Below are positions 32,332 through 41,759 of a stretch of DNA of 64,000 bases, in pieces. The stretch comes from Granulicella aggregans (lineage in GTDB: Bacteria; Acidobacteriota; Terriglobia; Terriglobales; Acidobacteriaceae). The number at the start of each line of letters is the position of its first letter. Position 1 is the first letter of the stretch. Under the pieces are notes generated by a model. That model was not told where the DNA came from. It ran no database searches and saw only the letters and a list, made by a program, of their open reading frames with translations. The stretch lies in NCBI RefSeq assembly GCF_025685565.1, contig NZ_JAGSYE010000007.1:72708-136707 (forward strand), written 5' to 3'. Position numbers and translations under genes: made by a program.

Positions 32332-33909
32332 GTGTCCAGGCGCTTTGGCAGATCGATACCGCTTTCCGGCTGCCTTAGCACGCATCCGGCTGAAGGCATT
32401 TACAGTCAACAGAGGGTGATCGCTCCGGACTCAAAGGGAAAGAGTAGTGCAGCGCGGCGCTGGCGCCGGATGTCGGCCGCGGCGAAGCAAGAGCTTGAGT
32501 CTCAGGGAAGCTTCTTCAGTCCACCTCAGGCGAACAGGGAGCAAACAATCCCGGGTCTTACGGCAGCGAGCGTGTTTTCTCCTGGCCCGGTTATCGAGAG
32601 CCCGATAGATCCCAACCTTACGGCGGATCAGGCCGAGGCGCTGCGAAGGATAGAAGCCGCCTGCAAGCCCGGCGAGTCCTATCTACTGACCGGATACGCC
32701 GGCTCCGGCAAGACATACCTCATGCAGCGGCTCACTATAAACATGAAGGCTAAGGGACGCCGTGTGGTTCTTACCGCGCCTACACACAAAGCCGTGGCCG
32801 TGCTCGCGCGTAAGCTGGCGGAAGCCGAGATTACTGGTGTGCCTTGCCGCACGATTCACAGCGTCCTGAGTTTGACCCCAAAGCCGAACACGGACCGCAT
32901 GGAGTTCGCAAGAGACCGTGATGCGGAGCCGGTCCTTGCCGACGTGGTGGTTATCGATGAGTGCAGCATGGTCTCTGCGGATCTCTTACGCCACATCAAG
33001 CGGCATCTGCCACAGGCCTTCGTGCTATTTGTAGGTGATCCCGCTCAGCTGCCGCCGGTCGGCGAAGTCGCAAGCGAGACATTTGCAATTGAGAACCGAT
33101 CACACCTGACCACGATTGTGCGGCAGGCAGCAGGGAACCCAATTCTGGCTGCGGCCGGTATCATCCGCGCCAGCCAGGGCGGCCAAGCAGATCTGTCCTG
33201 GTGCGTGTCGTCCTCCAAAGAGGACAAGCACGGTATCTTCCTGCCGGCTGAAGCCGCACAGCGTTGGATGAAGAAGGCGTTCACCTCGGATGAGTTCGAA
33301 GCCGATCCCGACAGTTTCCGCTACCTCGCATGGACGAATGCCCGCGTGCGTGAAGTGAACGAGAAGATCCGTCGTTGGCGCTATGGTGACGACATCCCCA
33401 CACCGTTCATGCCTGGAGAGAGTGCGTTGTTCCGTGCCCCCGTGATCGTCGACGAAGCTCTCGTCTTCGCGAACAATCAGGAAGCTAAGGTGCTGGAAAT
33501 TGAGAGGAGCACTCTTAGCCACGAATTTGAGGAGGCTAAGGGCTTGGCGAAGTGGACCGCCACGATACCCACATGGCTGATTCGGCTCAGGGACACGGAC
33601 GGCGATGAGAAAAGCGTCCATATGGCTGCGGATGACTTCGAATTCCAGAAGGTCATTTCTCGAATCAGAGACGAGGCCGCCGAGTCACGAATCCGCTGGA
33701 TGCACCTTCATGAGTTTCAGCAGAGCGTGGCGAAGTTGCAGTCAATCTACTCGCTCACGGTACACACATCGCAAGGTGGGACGTTCGGTTCTGTCTTCCT
33801 CGACCTGCCAGATATTCGCAGGCGCGAACGGACCAATCTTCTCGAAGCCCAGCAGATGTTGTACGTCGCGGTGACTCGGCCTTCGCAACGCCTGATTGTG
33901 GTGAAGTAG
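32332..33909 (+). CDS. RecD/Dda-like superfamily 1 DNA helicase
   Basis: A 525-residue ATP-dependent DNA helicase of the SF1B type. Seen in order: Walker A GYAGSGKT (121-128), TAPTHKAVAVLARK (motif Ia), Walker B VVVIDECSMV, motif III GDPAQLPPVGE, a C-terminal UvrD_C_2 part with LTVHTSQGGTFGSVFLD and YVAVTRPSQRLIVV. It lacks RecB/RecC partners and resembles phage Dda or the stand-alone RecD2-like proteins. GTG at 32332 is the longest start; residues 1-50 are low-complexity, and starts at 32416 (GTG) or 32470 (ATG) are as likely. May help replication restart or belong to a mobile island. Confidence 0.88.
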   Translation: MSRRFGRSIPLSGCLSTHPAEGIYSQQRVIAPDSKGKSSAARRWRRMSAAAKQELESQGSFFSPPQANREQTIPGLTAASVFSPGPVIESPIDPNLTADQAEALRRIEAACKPGESYLLTGYAGSGKTYLMQRLTINMKAKGRRVVLTAPTHKAVAVLARKLAEAEITGVPCRTIHSVLSLTPKPNTDRMEFARDRDAEPVLADVVVIDECSMVSADLLRHIKRHLPQAFVLFVGDPAQLPPVGEVASETFAIENRSHLTTIVRQAAGNPILAAAGIIRASQGGQADLSWCVSSSKEDKHGIFLPAEAAQRWMKKAFTSDEFEADPDSFRYLAWTNARVREVNEKIRRWRYGDDIPTPFMPGESALFRAPVIVDEALVFANNQEAKVLEIERSTLSHEFEEAKGLAKWTATIPTWLIRLRDTDGDEKSVHMAADDFEFQKVISRIRDEAAESRIRWMHLHEFQQSVAKLQSIYSLTVHTSQGGTFGSVFLDLPDIRRRERTNLLEAQQMLYVAVTRPSQRLIVVK

Positions 33910-34002
33910 CTTCTATCCTGGGAAGTGCGAGTAAATCTCATTGCGCCAGGGAACGGCTAAGCGATTATCCAAGTGGACGGCATCTGAGATAGAGGAAACT
34001 AC

Positions 34003-34932
34003 ATGACTCTTAACCTCCCGTTTAGCAAGCAAAATCCGCGTCGCATCCTCATCAGTGGGTCTTCAGGGTTGATCGGACGTGCAGTGGTCGCAAGCCGACA
34101 ACGCGCGGGAGACGTGGTCGTACCGCTAGTCCGTGCAAAGGGAACAGCGGACGCTTTGCTCTGGAGCCCTGGGTCAGGAACACTTGATCCAACTCTCGTG
34201 AGCGGCTTCGATACCGTGGTCCATCTCGCCGGAGAACCCGTCGTGGGGCTTTGGAGCACTGCAAAGAAGCGTCGCATCATGGAAAGCCGCGTCCTTGGGA
34301 CCGCCGAACTTGCCACTGCGCTCGCATCAGCGGCTCTGCCGCCTCGGCTGTTCCTGTCCGCGTCGGGAATAAACTTCTACGGGAACAGAAGTAACACCGT
34401 ACTCGATGAGACGGCACCTTCGGGGCAAGGCTTCCTTGCCGAGGTATGCAGGGCGTGGGAGGCTGCTTCGCAACCACTGACAAACAGATCACGCATCGTG
34501 CACCTCCGGATCGGCGTCGTCCTCGCGTATGAAGGCGGAATGCTTCCCCGGCTGTTGCCAGCCTTCCGCATAGGCTTAGGAGCGATTGTTGGCGATGGTG
34601 AAGGTTATGTGAGCTGGATTGCCCTCGAAGACCTCGTCCGAGTGATCGATTACCTGATGGAAGCGAGTGATATCGACGGCCCAATAAATGTCGTTGCTCC
34701 TCAACCAGTAACGAGCGAGGTCTTCAACCGAGCGATCGGAAAAGCCGTTGATTCGAAAGTGCGCCTCCGCCTACCAGCTTGGCCCTTCCGGTTGCTGCTG
34801 GGACAACTAGCGGATGAGACGATCCTTGGAAGCGTGCGGGCGATCCCCGGCAAGCTGGTCAGAGATGGTTTTCGCTTTCATTGCGACACGCTTGAGGAAG
34901 CTTTGATTGGGGTGCACTTGCGCCAGCCTTGA
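34003..34932 (+). CDS. TIGR01777-family epimerase (YfcH-like, extended SDR)
   Basis: A 309-residue NAD-binding protein. Rossmann start ILISGSSGLIGRAVV (15-29), VVHLAGEPVVGLWSTAKK, FLSASGINFYGNR with the SDR S/Y pair region, and the DUF1731-like C-terminal domain (LRLPAWPFRLLLGQLADETI, then a G-F-x-F end). Typical of TIGR01777. The substrate of the family is unsettled. Own ribosome site is modest (GAGGAAAC before ATG). Confidence 0.9.
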   Translation: MTLNLPFSKQNPRRILISGSSGLIGRAVVASRQRAGDVVVPLVRAKGTADALLWSPGSGTLDPTLVSGFDTVVHLAGEPVVGLWSTAKKRRIMESRVLGTAELATALASAALPPRLFLSASGINFYGNRSNTVLDETAPSGQGFLAEVCRAWEAASQPLTNRSRIVHLRIGVVLAYEGGMLPRLLPAFRIGLGAIVGDGEGYVSWIALEDLVRVIDYLMEASDIDGPINVVAPQPVTSEVFNRAIGKAVDSKVRLRLPAWPFRLLLGQLADETILGSVRAIPGKLVRDGFRFHCDTLEEALIGVHLRQP

Positions 34933-35118
34933 ACCCGAAAGCTGGGGCAATACTGGCATGGGATTCCGTTGTTGGCCTCATGCTTCGCTCCAACAACAAA
35001 CGGCGAGGCTCCGAGTAGCATCGAAGCGGAAGAAGCCAGACCTATTCGGCGTTCAGCAGAGGTCGACCCGCGTACTAGAAACACTTATGTGATTTTCACC
35101 GAAGACAGCAGAGACCCA

Positions 35119-35520
35119 ATGAACGAGATGTCCGATCCCTTCCTCATCTTCATCGTGGACAATGAATCTACAATTGCAGAAACAACCGCACACATCCTTC
35201 ACCGGGAAGGGTTTCACTGCGTTGCCTTTAGCGATCCCCTGGACCTGATCGATCAGTGTGCCGCTACACCACCCAACCTTGTCATCTCGGACATCATCAT
35301 GCCCCAAATGAGCGGTTTCGACCTGGCAAACCGACTACACGACACTCATCCACAATGCAGAATCCTCCTGTTTACTGGACAAGCCGGAGTGGATGATCTC
35401 CGGGAATATGCGCTGGAACTCGGTCACGATATCGAAGTGCTTTCGAAGCCTCTACATCCGCTCAAGCTAATCGAAAGAGTAAAGATAATCTCCGGAGAGC
35501 AAATCTCAAAAGGGCAGTAG
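35119..35520 (+). CDS. Stand-alone response regulator receiver
   Basis: A 133-residue CheY-like protein. Phospho-acceptor D58 in ISDIIMPQMSG, conserved LFTGQA and SKP (lysine) motifs; the acidic pocket is VDNE, lacking one of the usual two aspartates. No output domain. It closely resembles the receiver encoded at 59903 (both have LLF-GQA and K-P-HP). No kinase gene adjoins it. It could take phosphate from the PAS kinases encoded further on; this is inference. Confidence 0.88.
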   Translation: MNEMSDPFLIFIVDNESTIAETTAHILHREGFHCVAFSDPLDLIDQCAATPPNLVISDIIMPQMSGFDLANRLHDTHPQCRILLFTGQAGVDDLREYALELGHDIEVLSKPLHPLKLIERVKIISGEQISKGQ

Positions 35521-36104
35521 ACGCTATCTGGGACGGAGTTGGCTGAGCGTGTTCTCGTCCAATCGGCCCATGAGTATTTCGCCAAAGCCTGCGCGAATAC
35601 CGGGGTCTCAAAGTGACCGCAATCGGCAACCTCGGCGAACAGAGTCATCGAAGAATGGAACTTCAGGTCGTCTGGATAGCCGAAGATGTCCTGACTCATC
35701 GATTCTGGAGAGAATTTACAAGCGCAGTGCAGTGCTCAAGACGGCGTCCAAGAACGGGATGCTGAAGGTAGGCGGCCAGGATTGGAGATCGCAGACCGTT
35801 GAGCAGTTGAACTTGAACCAAGGCCCTTGATTTGGGGGAAAACGAACCACATCCAGTGAGTACGCTTCCGCCCGGCGGCAAGCTCCGACTGAACCACATC
35901 AAAGGTGAAGTCCTGTGCGTTGAGGAAGCGCTGAAAATGGAAATGTCAGTCCCTGCGTTCAAGAGCATTCCCCTAAACTGTATGCAACACAGACCCAATC
36001 CGCTCCCGCGGCCTCTGTAATACTCGACTCTGGCCTCTGTAATACTCGACTCTGGAGATACAGCGTGACCAAGCCATCCGGCTCCATCTTCAGCCACAAG
36101 GTCT
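35521..36104. other. Gap without a convincing gene
   Basis: About 580 bases. Frames such as 35696-36097 (minus) and 35832-36020 (plus) overlap and show no domain. It contains a tandem 22-bp duplication near its end. Confidence 0.5.
36011..36054. repeat. Tandem direct repeat, 2 x 22 bp
   Basis: GCCTCTGTAATACTCGACTC (plus TG) occurs at 36011-36032 and exactly again at 36033-36054. Two perfect copies side by side, in a non-coding stretch. Confidence 0.85.
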
Positions 36105-36311
36105 CTACTTCTTGTGGAGAACCTTGTCCGCTTTGCTATCGACCTTTTTCTTGTCTGCCGCGCTCAACTTGCCTGCCTGTTCCGCTTGTGACGCTCGGGC
36201 TTTGGCGTTTCGGGCGTGAGCCACATCTGGCATGGGATACTTGCGTTCTTCTGGCAGACCGAAATCGCTCCTCGGTTCAGAGTTTTTCTTAGACGTCGTC
36301 AGTGTCGCCAT
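36105..36311 (-). CDS. Small conserved protein (DUF6582-like)
   Basis: A 68-residue lysine- and alanine-rich protein. ERKYPMPDVAHARNAKARAS matches the 'KYP-D--HARNA-ARAS' signature found in DUF6582 proteins and in some phage-related proteins. AGGAGG lies just upstream of its ATG. Often seen in stress-adapted soil bacteria; function unknown. Confidence 0.65.
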   Translation of the reverse strand: MATLTTSKKNSEPRSDFGLPEERKYPMPDVAHARNAKARASQAEQAGKLSAADKKKVDSKADKVLHKK

Positions 36312-36420
36312 GATCTTGCCTCCTACGCGTATGAGATGCCATTTTTCGACGAGCGCAAGACTGGAAATCTATGTCGAGTCTTCGAAGCCTTCAGTGCTGC
36401 CGTCGGATACTCCAAACTTG

Positions 36421-36702
36421 TTAGCCGTGAGACTTTTGCTTTTCCGTCTGCAAAAACCTTTTCGTCGCTTCGGCTGGAGTGTAAATCTCTCCGTCTATCA
36501 GCATGCGTCCCGTGTAACGGCGATTCGCGCCAAACTCCCACGCTACTTCATGCCCCTGGCTTGCGAACTTCGCCCATTTCGAAGTTTTGGAAGCATTCTG
36601 TTCGAGCCAGAACGTACCGGTCTCTTGGTCGGTGAAGGACCGCAAACCATCCTGACCAGTCCGGCCTGTCCAAGAAGTCAAGTCTTTTAGTTTCGCAGCC
36701 AT
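36421..36702 (-). CDS. Hypothetical protein
   Basis: A 93-residue protein (MAAKLKDLTSWTGRTGQDGL, then a tryptophan- and glycine-containing middle, lysine-rich end). GAGAG precedes the ATG. Same strand as the 68-residue gene downstream. No family recognised. Confidence 0.5.
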   Translation of the reverse strand: MAAKLKDLTSWTGRTGQDGLRSFTDQETGTFWLEQNASKTSKWAKFASQGHEVAWEFGANRRYTGRMLIDGEIYTPAEATKRFLQTEKQKSHG

Positions 36703-36876
36703 CTCTCAATGCTACGCCGGGGAATGGGCGTGTCTTGACCCGGTGTCCCGGCCCTCCCTCACGGACGCATTAGAGTCTCTGATGCGCAGCACGGAACGTT
36801 GGGCGGCTGTATGCCATCGCGGTCGGGCGCACTTTAGCTGGCATCCTCCACTGGTCAACCGCGCATCGGAAGCGAG

Positions 36877-37143
36877 ATGGAGACAGTGATGGAAACCTCA
36901 CCCAGAAAAGTTGAAGGGCTGTCCGAAATCGAAGTCCTGGACCTATGCCGCTCGGAGGTCGAAACCATGCATAACGTGCATTACCTTATGAGCTGCGCTG
37001 ACGTTCCGAGGGACACCATGCAGCGTTATTTGGCTGACATGAGCAGGTCCCATCGGGGTTCACGGCAACGTTCAACTCAGCGTATAACGCCCACAAGTCG
37101 CAATTCCTTCGTATCGAGGGAACCGAAGCCTTCGCCGAATTGA
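36877..37143 (+). CDS. Small protein truncated at a junction (chimeric ORF)
   Basis: The first ~57 codons (SEIEVLDLCRSEVETMHN, CADVPRDTMQRYLADM) look like a genuine short helical protein with GAAGCGAG upstream. From about 37047 on, the DNA encodes an oxidoreductase remnant in a different frame, so the last 30 residues of this frame are out-of-phase translation and the gene has lost its own end. A second ATG at 36889 may be the start. Confidence 0.45.
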   Translation: METVMETSPRKVEGLSEIEVLDLCRSEVETMHNVHYLMSCADVPRDTMQRYLADMSRSHRGSRQRSTQRITPTSRNSFVSREPKPSPN

Positions 37144-37441
37144 ATCCGGCTTTCGCTTACAACGGGATCAAGATGAAGTTCGTGAAGTTCGAGATGGCTA
37201 TGGATGGTGGGGTGGAGATGGCACACGAGCCGTCGCTGGAACCCAAGGACCAGTTCGCGGCTGAGATGGATCACTTTTCGCTGTGTTTGCAGAAGGGCCT
37301 TTCTCCGCATACCCCGGGCGAAGAGGGATTGCAGGACCAGAAATCATGGATGCCATTTATGAGTCAGCCCGCACCGGAATGGCGGTAAAAATGGCCATAG
37401 AGCGAGGGGGTACCCGTGGACCAGAGCCGGAGGATGGTTGA
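37047..37441 (+). pseudogene. C-terminal remnant of a Gfo/Idh/MocA oxidoreductase
   Basis: Reads VPSGFTATFNSAYNAHKSQF then EGTEAFAELNPAFAYNGIKM through to EEGLQDQK, the C-terminal domain of a glucose-fructose oxidoreductase-like protein. Near 37346 one base is missing, and the ending IMDAIYESARTGMAVKMAIE continues in another frame to a TGA at 37439-37441. The N-terminal Rossmann half is absent, replaced by the unrelated small gene upstream. It is not a copy of the gene at 19690, whose C-terminus differs. Confidence 0.8.
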
Positions 37442-37468
37442 AGGAAGAAGATTCCGGCTGTCGTTCGC

Positions 37469-37705
37469 TTAATGCTTTGGCCGAAAGCCTAAACTGTCCA
37501 GCTGACCGGTCATAAGAGCTACCGTTTCACAGCAAACCTCAATGCCGCGGTTCTTCCACGCCTCTTCTGCTGCGACTGACAAAGTCGACTCAAATTCTGT
37601 AGCGACCCCTGCAAGTCCAAGTGCAGTCGTGAACCCAGTGTGATCTGCAAAATCAACAATCATCACAGGCGTGCCCTGTAGGTGGATCGGGGTGGGCCAC
37701 CACAT
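37469..37705 (-). CDS. Hypothetical protein
   Basis: A 78-residue frame, MWWPTPIHLQGTPVMIVDFA followed by two helices and a cysteine pair (VCC). Composition is protein-like; ribosome site weak. Family unknown. Confidence 0.45.
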   Translation of the reverse strand: MWWPTPIHLQGTPVMIVDFADHTGFTTALGLAGVATEFESTLSVAAEEAWKNRGIEVCCETVALMTGQLDSLGFRPKH

Positions 37706-38223
37706 GGAGACACTCTTTTTCTGTCCTGCGAAAGGTAAGCCTCAATGACATCGGTGTGCCTATTTGATTGGGATGCTTATGTCCTTGCTGATGTGGTTAG
37801 ATGCGCAGAAAGCGGATCGAAACCTCGAAGATCTGGTCCGGTCGCAAGATTAAAAGCTCTTACCGGTCGGTCACGCGATGCCTTGTGCGGAGCACCAAGC
37901 CGCATCCCTCCGGCCCCCGGCGGCCGATTCCGACGCTACTCCGTTTTCGGGCTGAATTCTGTAGGCTTCCTGCTGGCTGCGATTGCAGTGGATTCGAATC
38001 ATATTTCCTGCCGCCGTGAGATCAACCAGCAGCCGTCGGCGCATTGAAACATTGGACAGTGGATGAGGCTACTGGTGTCTGAGAGAAGCTTTTAATTCGC
38101 GTAGTTCCTTGAAGCAACCACCTGCGGTGCACGCCGCTTCACATAATCGCGCTTGGTGTGGTCTGCATTCATGACGCCGAAAGCACATTTAATATGCCGC
38201 ATCGACGGCGAGGAGATTTCGCA
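37706..38223. other. Gap without a convincing gene
   Basis: About 520 bases upstream of the trehalohydrolase gene. Short overlapping frames only. It should carry the promoter of the treZ gene. Confidence 0.5.
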
Positions 38224-40014
38224 ATGCACAAATTTGGGGTGTGGGCTCCTAAAGCTCAAAAGATGTCGCTGAAGTGGCGGGACCAAATCCAAAGCATGAA
38301 TGGCCCCAACAAGCGCGGCTGGTGGACTCTTGAGGTGCCGGAAGCAGGATGCGGCGACAAGTACGCCTTTCTGCTTGACGATGAGCACACGCCCTATCCA
38401 GATCCCCGCAGTCTAAGGCAGCCTGAAGGAGTACACAACGCCTCAGAACTCTACGATCAAACCGGCTTCGAGTGGCACGATCAGCTTTGGAGAGGCTCGC
38501 CGAAGACCGGGTCGATTATCTACGAGCTGCATATCGGCACTTTCAGTGAAGAAGGAACGTTTGATGCTGCGATTGAACGCTTGCCGTACTTGGCCGACCT
38601 GGGTGTGACACACATTGAAGTGATGCCCGTTGCCGCATGGGCTGGGCACCAAGGCTGGGGATACGACAGCGTTGCTCTGTTCGCGCCTCACGAACCATAT
38701 GGCGGGCCAGATGGTTTCAAGCGGTTCATTGATGCATGTCACGCAGCGGGCCTAAGCGTAATCCTGGATGTGGTTTACAACCACTTCGGTCCGGTCGGTA
38801 ATTACACGACGATGTTCGGTCCCTATCTGAATGCCGATCGAAAAACCCCATGGGGAAGTGCTGTAAACCTTGATGGGGAGGGCAGTGACGAAGTGCGGCG
38901 CTTCTTCGTCGACAACGCGCTCATGTGGCTGAAAGATTACCATTGCGACGGCCTGCGCTTCGATGCCGTACACGCATTCTTAGATCTGTCTTCCGTTCAC
39001 TTCATGGAGCAATTGTCGATTGAAGTCGAGCGGCTAAGTGCCACGCTTGGTAAGGAATATCTCCTGATTGCAGAAAGCGATCTCAATGACCCTCGTGTCG
39101 TCCGCTCGCGAGAAGCTAACGGATATGGAATGGATTCGCAATGGAGCGATGATTTCCATCACGCTCTCTTTGCCTTGCTCTACACACCAAAGGAAGGTGA
39201 GTCTGGCTACTACGATGATTTTGGCACTTTGGAGGATCTACACAAAGCTCTCAAACAGGCCTATGTGTACGACGGCCAGTATTCAAGGTTTCGAAAGCGG
39301 AGGCACGGTCGCCCCGCAGATGGCCTTTCCGCCCACCATTTCGTCCACTTTGACCAGAACCACGACCAGGTCGGCAATCGCGGATGGGGCGAGCGCCTGG
39401 AGCATCTTGTTGGCCTTGACGCAGCCAAGGTATCGCTAGGCCTTTTGCTGACAGCCCCATATATTCCGATGTTGTTCATGGGCGAGGAGTGGGCGACATC
39501 CGCCCCTTTTCTCTACTTTGCAGATCACGAGGACGAAGAGATGCGGCGACTCGTCGCAGAGGGGCGCAAGAAAGAGTTCGCTGCATTCGGATTCGACGGG
39601 AACATACCAGATCCAGAGGATCGGAAAACCTACGAGATGTCGAAGCTGAAGTGGACCGAGCAGAGAGAAGGGAAGCACGCTGAGATGCTTACTTGGGTAA
39701 AGGCTTTGATCAAGCTCCGACGCAGTCGCGTTTGCTTCAACGACGGTGACATGCACCACCTGGTGGTTTCAAGAGATGACCCGCATAGGGCGCTGATCAT
39801 GGCCCGCGATGAGGCTCGGATTCTTATCAACTTCGGTGACGACGACGCTACCTTCGATTTGCTGGAAGGAGAGCGGCTTGAGTTGATCTCCCGCGAGGGA
39901 AATGGCACCGTTGGCGATCATCTTATGCTTTCCCCCATGACGCTAGCCGTTTTGTTGTCGACAACGGAAGAGACGGAAGACCGGCAAGTAGCTTCCCGTG
40001 CGCGAAACTCTTAG
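38224..40014 (+). CDS. treZ: Malto-oligosyltrehalose trehalohydrolase
   Basis: A 596-residue GH13 enzyme that releases trehalose from the end of malto-oligosyltrehalose, the second step of the TreY-TreZ route, used for osmotic and desiccation protection. N-terminal CBM48-like domain (FGVWAPKAQKMSLKW), then the barrel with HIGTFSEEGTFDAAIERLPY, the nucleophile D247 in GLRFDAVHA, the acid E284 in LIAESD and D381 in NHDQVGNRGWG. ATG at 38224 is chosen because GAGGAG sits nine bases upstream; upstream GTG and ATG lack sites. No TreY gene follows in this window; a debranching-enzyme stump lies 860 bases on, suggesting that a larger glycogen-to-trehalose cluster has been partly lost. Confidence 0.93.
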   Translation: MHKFGVWAPKAQKMSLKWRDQIQSMNGPNKRGWWTLEVPEAGCGDKYAFLLDDEHTPYPDPRSLRQPEGVHNASELYDQTGFEWHDQLWRGSPKTGSIIYELHIGTFSEEGTFDAAIERLPYLADLGVTHIEVMPVAAWAGHQGWGYDSVALFAPHEPYGGPDGFKRFIDACHAAGLSVILDVVYNHFGPVGNYTTMFGPYLNADRKTPWGSAVNLDGEGSDEVRRFFVDNALMWLKDYHCDGLRFDAVHAFLDLSSVHFMEQLSIEVERLSATLGKEYLLIAESDLNDPRVVRSREANGYGMDSQWSDDFHHALFALLYTPKEGESGYYDDFGTLEDLHKALKQAYVYDGQYSRFRKRRHGRPADGLSAHHFVHFDQNHDQVGNRGWGERLEHLVGLDAAKVSLGLLLTAPYIPMLFMGEEWATSAPFLYFADHEDEEMRRLVAEGRKKEFAAFGFDGNIPDPEDRKTYEMSKLKWTEQREGKHAEMLTWVKALIKLRRSRVCFNDGDMHHLVVSRDDPHRALIMARDEARILINFGDDDATFDLLEGERLELISREGNGTVGDHLMLSPMTLAVLLSTTEETEDRQVASRARNS

Positions 40015-40160
40015 CCTACGCTGGGGACGCGTATTGCGCGGTCAGCATTGAACGAGATCCGCATGGGGGTTACACAATCAGTGCGATTTCGACGAAGACA
40101 ACCCGGCGCCTGTCGCCGAGCATATTATCAGAAAGCTTCTAAATACATGGAGATCGACAA

Positions 40161-40754
40161 ATGGCATTGAAGACAGTTTTGATCGACGAATTGCGCGATA
40201 TGTACAGCGCTGAAAATCAGCTTATAAAAGCGCTACCTAAGCTCGCCAAGGGCTCAAAGAACCCCAAGCTGAAGGCCATCTTCACAGCACATCTGGCCGA
40301 GACGAAAGGGCAGGTCGAGCGTCTGAAAAAGGTGTTCGCGGAACTAGGCGAGAAACCGACTGGGCAACATTGCAGCGGGATGGAAGGCGTGATCGAAGAG
40401 GGCAAGGATGCTCTTGAAAAGGACGAAGAGGGCTCTTCTTTCGAAGCCGGTCTAATTGGGGCAGCACTTCGCACCGAGCATTATGAAGTCGCCGGTTATG
40501 AGGCCTGCATTTCGATGGCGACCGCTCTTGAATTGCCGAAGATCGTTAAGCTCTTGAACTCCAACCTAAAAGAGGAGCTGGCTGCCGCTAAGAAGATTAC
40601 CGCCGCCGGTGCTCCGATCATGAAGATGAGCGCGAGAGAGCCTGAGGCTTTGAAAGAACCAAAGTCGAGTAAAGAGAAGTATTCGGCCAAGAAGAGCAGA
40701 GAAGACGAAGCCAAAGCGGCGCCCGATCTTGCTTCTGTATCGGCAAAGATATAA
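40161..40754 (+). CDS. DUF892 (YciE-like) ferritin-like protein
   Basis: A 197-residue protein. LIDELRDMYSAENQLIKALP and LIGAALRTEHYEVAGYEACI are the signature helices of the DUF892/YciE family, a ferritin-like four-helix bundle with probable di-metal site; the glutamates and histidine in RTEHYE are visible. A lysine-rich tail (about 160-197) is extra. Family members are induced by stress in enterobacteria. A second, diverged member is encoded at 43825. A hairpin terminator follows. Confidence 0.9.
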   Translation: MALKTVLIDELRDMYSAENQLIKALPKLAKGSKNPKLKAIFTAHLAETKGQVERLKKVFAELGEKPTGQHCSGMEGVIEEGKDALEKDEEGSSFEAGLIGAALRTEHYEVAGYEACISMATALELPKIVKLLNSNLKEELAAAKKITAAGAPIMKMSAREPEALKEPKSSKEKYSAKKSREDEAKAAPDLASVSAKI

Positions 40755-40770
40755 GACTCCAGAATCGCCG

Positions 40771-40801
40771 AGAGAGGGTCCCGCTTCGGCGGGGCCTCTT
40801 C
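40771..40801 (+). terminator. Probable hairpin terminator
   Basis: GAGAGGGTCCCGC-TTCG-GCGGGGCCTCTTC: an imperfect GC-rich stem with a TTCG tetraloop, just after the DUF892 stop. There is no clear T-run after it, so it may act weakly or as an mRNA stabiliser. Confidence 0.55.
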
Positions 40802-40877
40802 GACTTGGCGACGACTACAGGTCATCCTCAAAGAATCTGCCGGATGAGCCTCGTGACGCTAGAGGGCTATTGCAAGG

Positions 40878-41081
40878 TTGGATGTTCCATCCTCCAGACT
40901 CGTAGAGTTCACCCTCCCTGAGTCCTTTGGAGGAGATGAATGGGCACTCCTGATCGACACGAACATCGAAGACAACAAGGCTGAGGGAATTCACAAGACG
41001 GGCGACAAGTACGGTGTAACCAGTCGTTCGCTACTTCTTTTCGCCCTCAAATCACAAAACGCTCAGACGGGGCGCTACTAG
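40878..41081 (+). pseudogene. 3' remnant of a glycogen debranching enzyme (GlgX-like)
   Basis: A 67-codon frame: FTLPESFGGDEWALLIDTNI then GDKYGVTSRSLLLFAL. This is the pattern of the last beta domain of GlgX/isoamylase-type GH13 enzymes, which end with a '-W-LLLDT- ... V-GRSLLLF' motif. No catalytic domain precedes it; the upstream DNA is the DUF892 gene and its terminator. It is therefore a stump left after deletion or insertion. Its place near treZ fits the usual glgX-treY-treZ neighbourhood. Confidence 0.7.
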
Positions 41082-41095
41082 CCACGGGAGGATCC

Positions 41096-41611
41096 TTGAA
41101 AGAAACTCAAGACATAACATTCATGGCTGCGGCTTTAGAGCAGGCGAGGGCAGGGAAGGCGACGCCTGGCGGAGCTCAGGTCGGCTGTGTCTTGGTCGAG
41201 AACGGAGCTATTGTGTGCTCTAGCTTCAACGAAGGCGATCTTCAATTCGATCCGACGGCTCATGCAGAGATGGTGGGCATAAGGAGGCTATGTAGGCAGA
41301 AGAAGTCGACCAGCCTAAAGGGGATAACCCTTTACTGCACGCTGCAACCATGCGGCATGTGCACGATGGCTTGCCTCTGGGCGGGGGTAAGCCGAATCGT
41401 TTATGGGGCGGCAAGGAACGATGTCAACTCTGTCTACTTCGAGTCGAGGCACTTCGATACTGCGGATTTCATCCATCAAGCATTCCGGGATGATCTCGAG
41501 GTAAAGGGGAATGTCCTGTCAAATGAATGCGCTGCGCTTTACCTGAAACCAGACGAGACGGCTTCCAGTGATCCCGCCCATGATGCCACTTCCTTGTCCT
41601 CTTCCGGCTGA
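41096..41611 (+). CDS. Cytidine/nucleoside deaminase family protein
   Basis: A 171-residue zinc-dependent deaminase. HAE at 56-58 (zinc ligand and catalytic glutamate) and PCGMC at 85-89 (two zinc cysteines) are complete. Length and the start ITFMAAALEQARAG match the guanine/cytosine deaminase-like group instead of tRNA adenosine deaminase. TTG at 41096 with GGGAGGATCC just before it. It may recycle bases; the exact substrate is not clear. Confidence 0.87.
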   Translation: MKETQDITFMAAALEQARAGKATPGGAQVGCVLVENGAIVCSSFNEGDLQFDPTAHAEMVGIRRLCRQKKSTSLKGITLYCTLQPCGMCTMACLWAGVSRIVYGAARNDVNSVYFESRHFDTADFIHQAFRDDLEVKGNVLSNECAALYLKPDETASSDPAHDATSLSSSG

Positions 41612-41759
41612 CAGGCGGACATATGAGGTCTGCGGCATTCTAAGCCAATAAACCTACAGGTTCTCTGAGGGTCCGCAACTGCGATGCACTCATAGTGTGG
41701 TGCGCGAATAGGACGCCCCCTCTTCAAGCGTCTTGATGCCGGAACAAAAGGTCAGTGCT

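Noticed and set aside
37960..38030. Possible tRNA T-loop (GGATTCGAATC)
   Set aside because: No five-base T-stem and no cloverleaf could be built around it.
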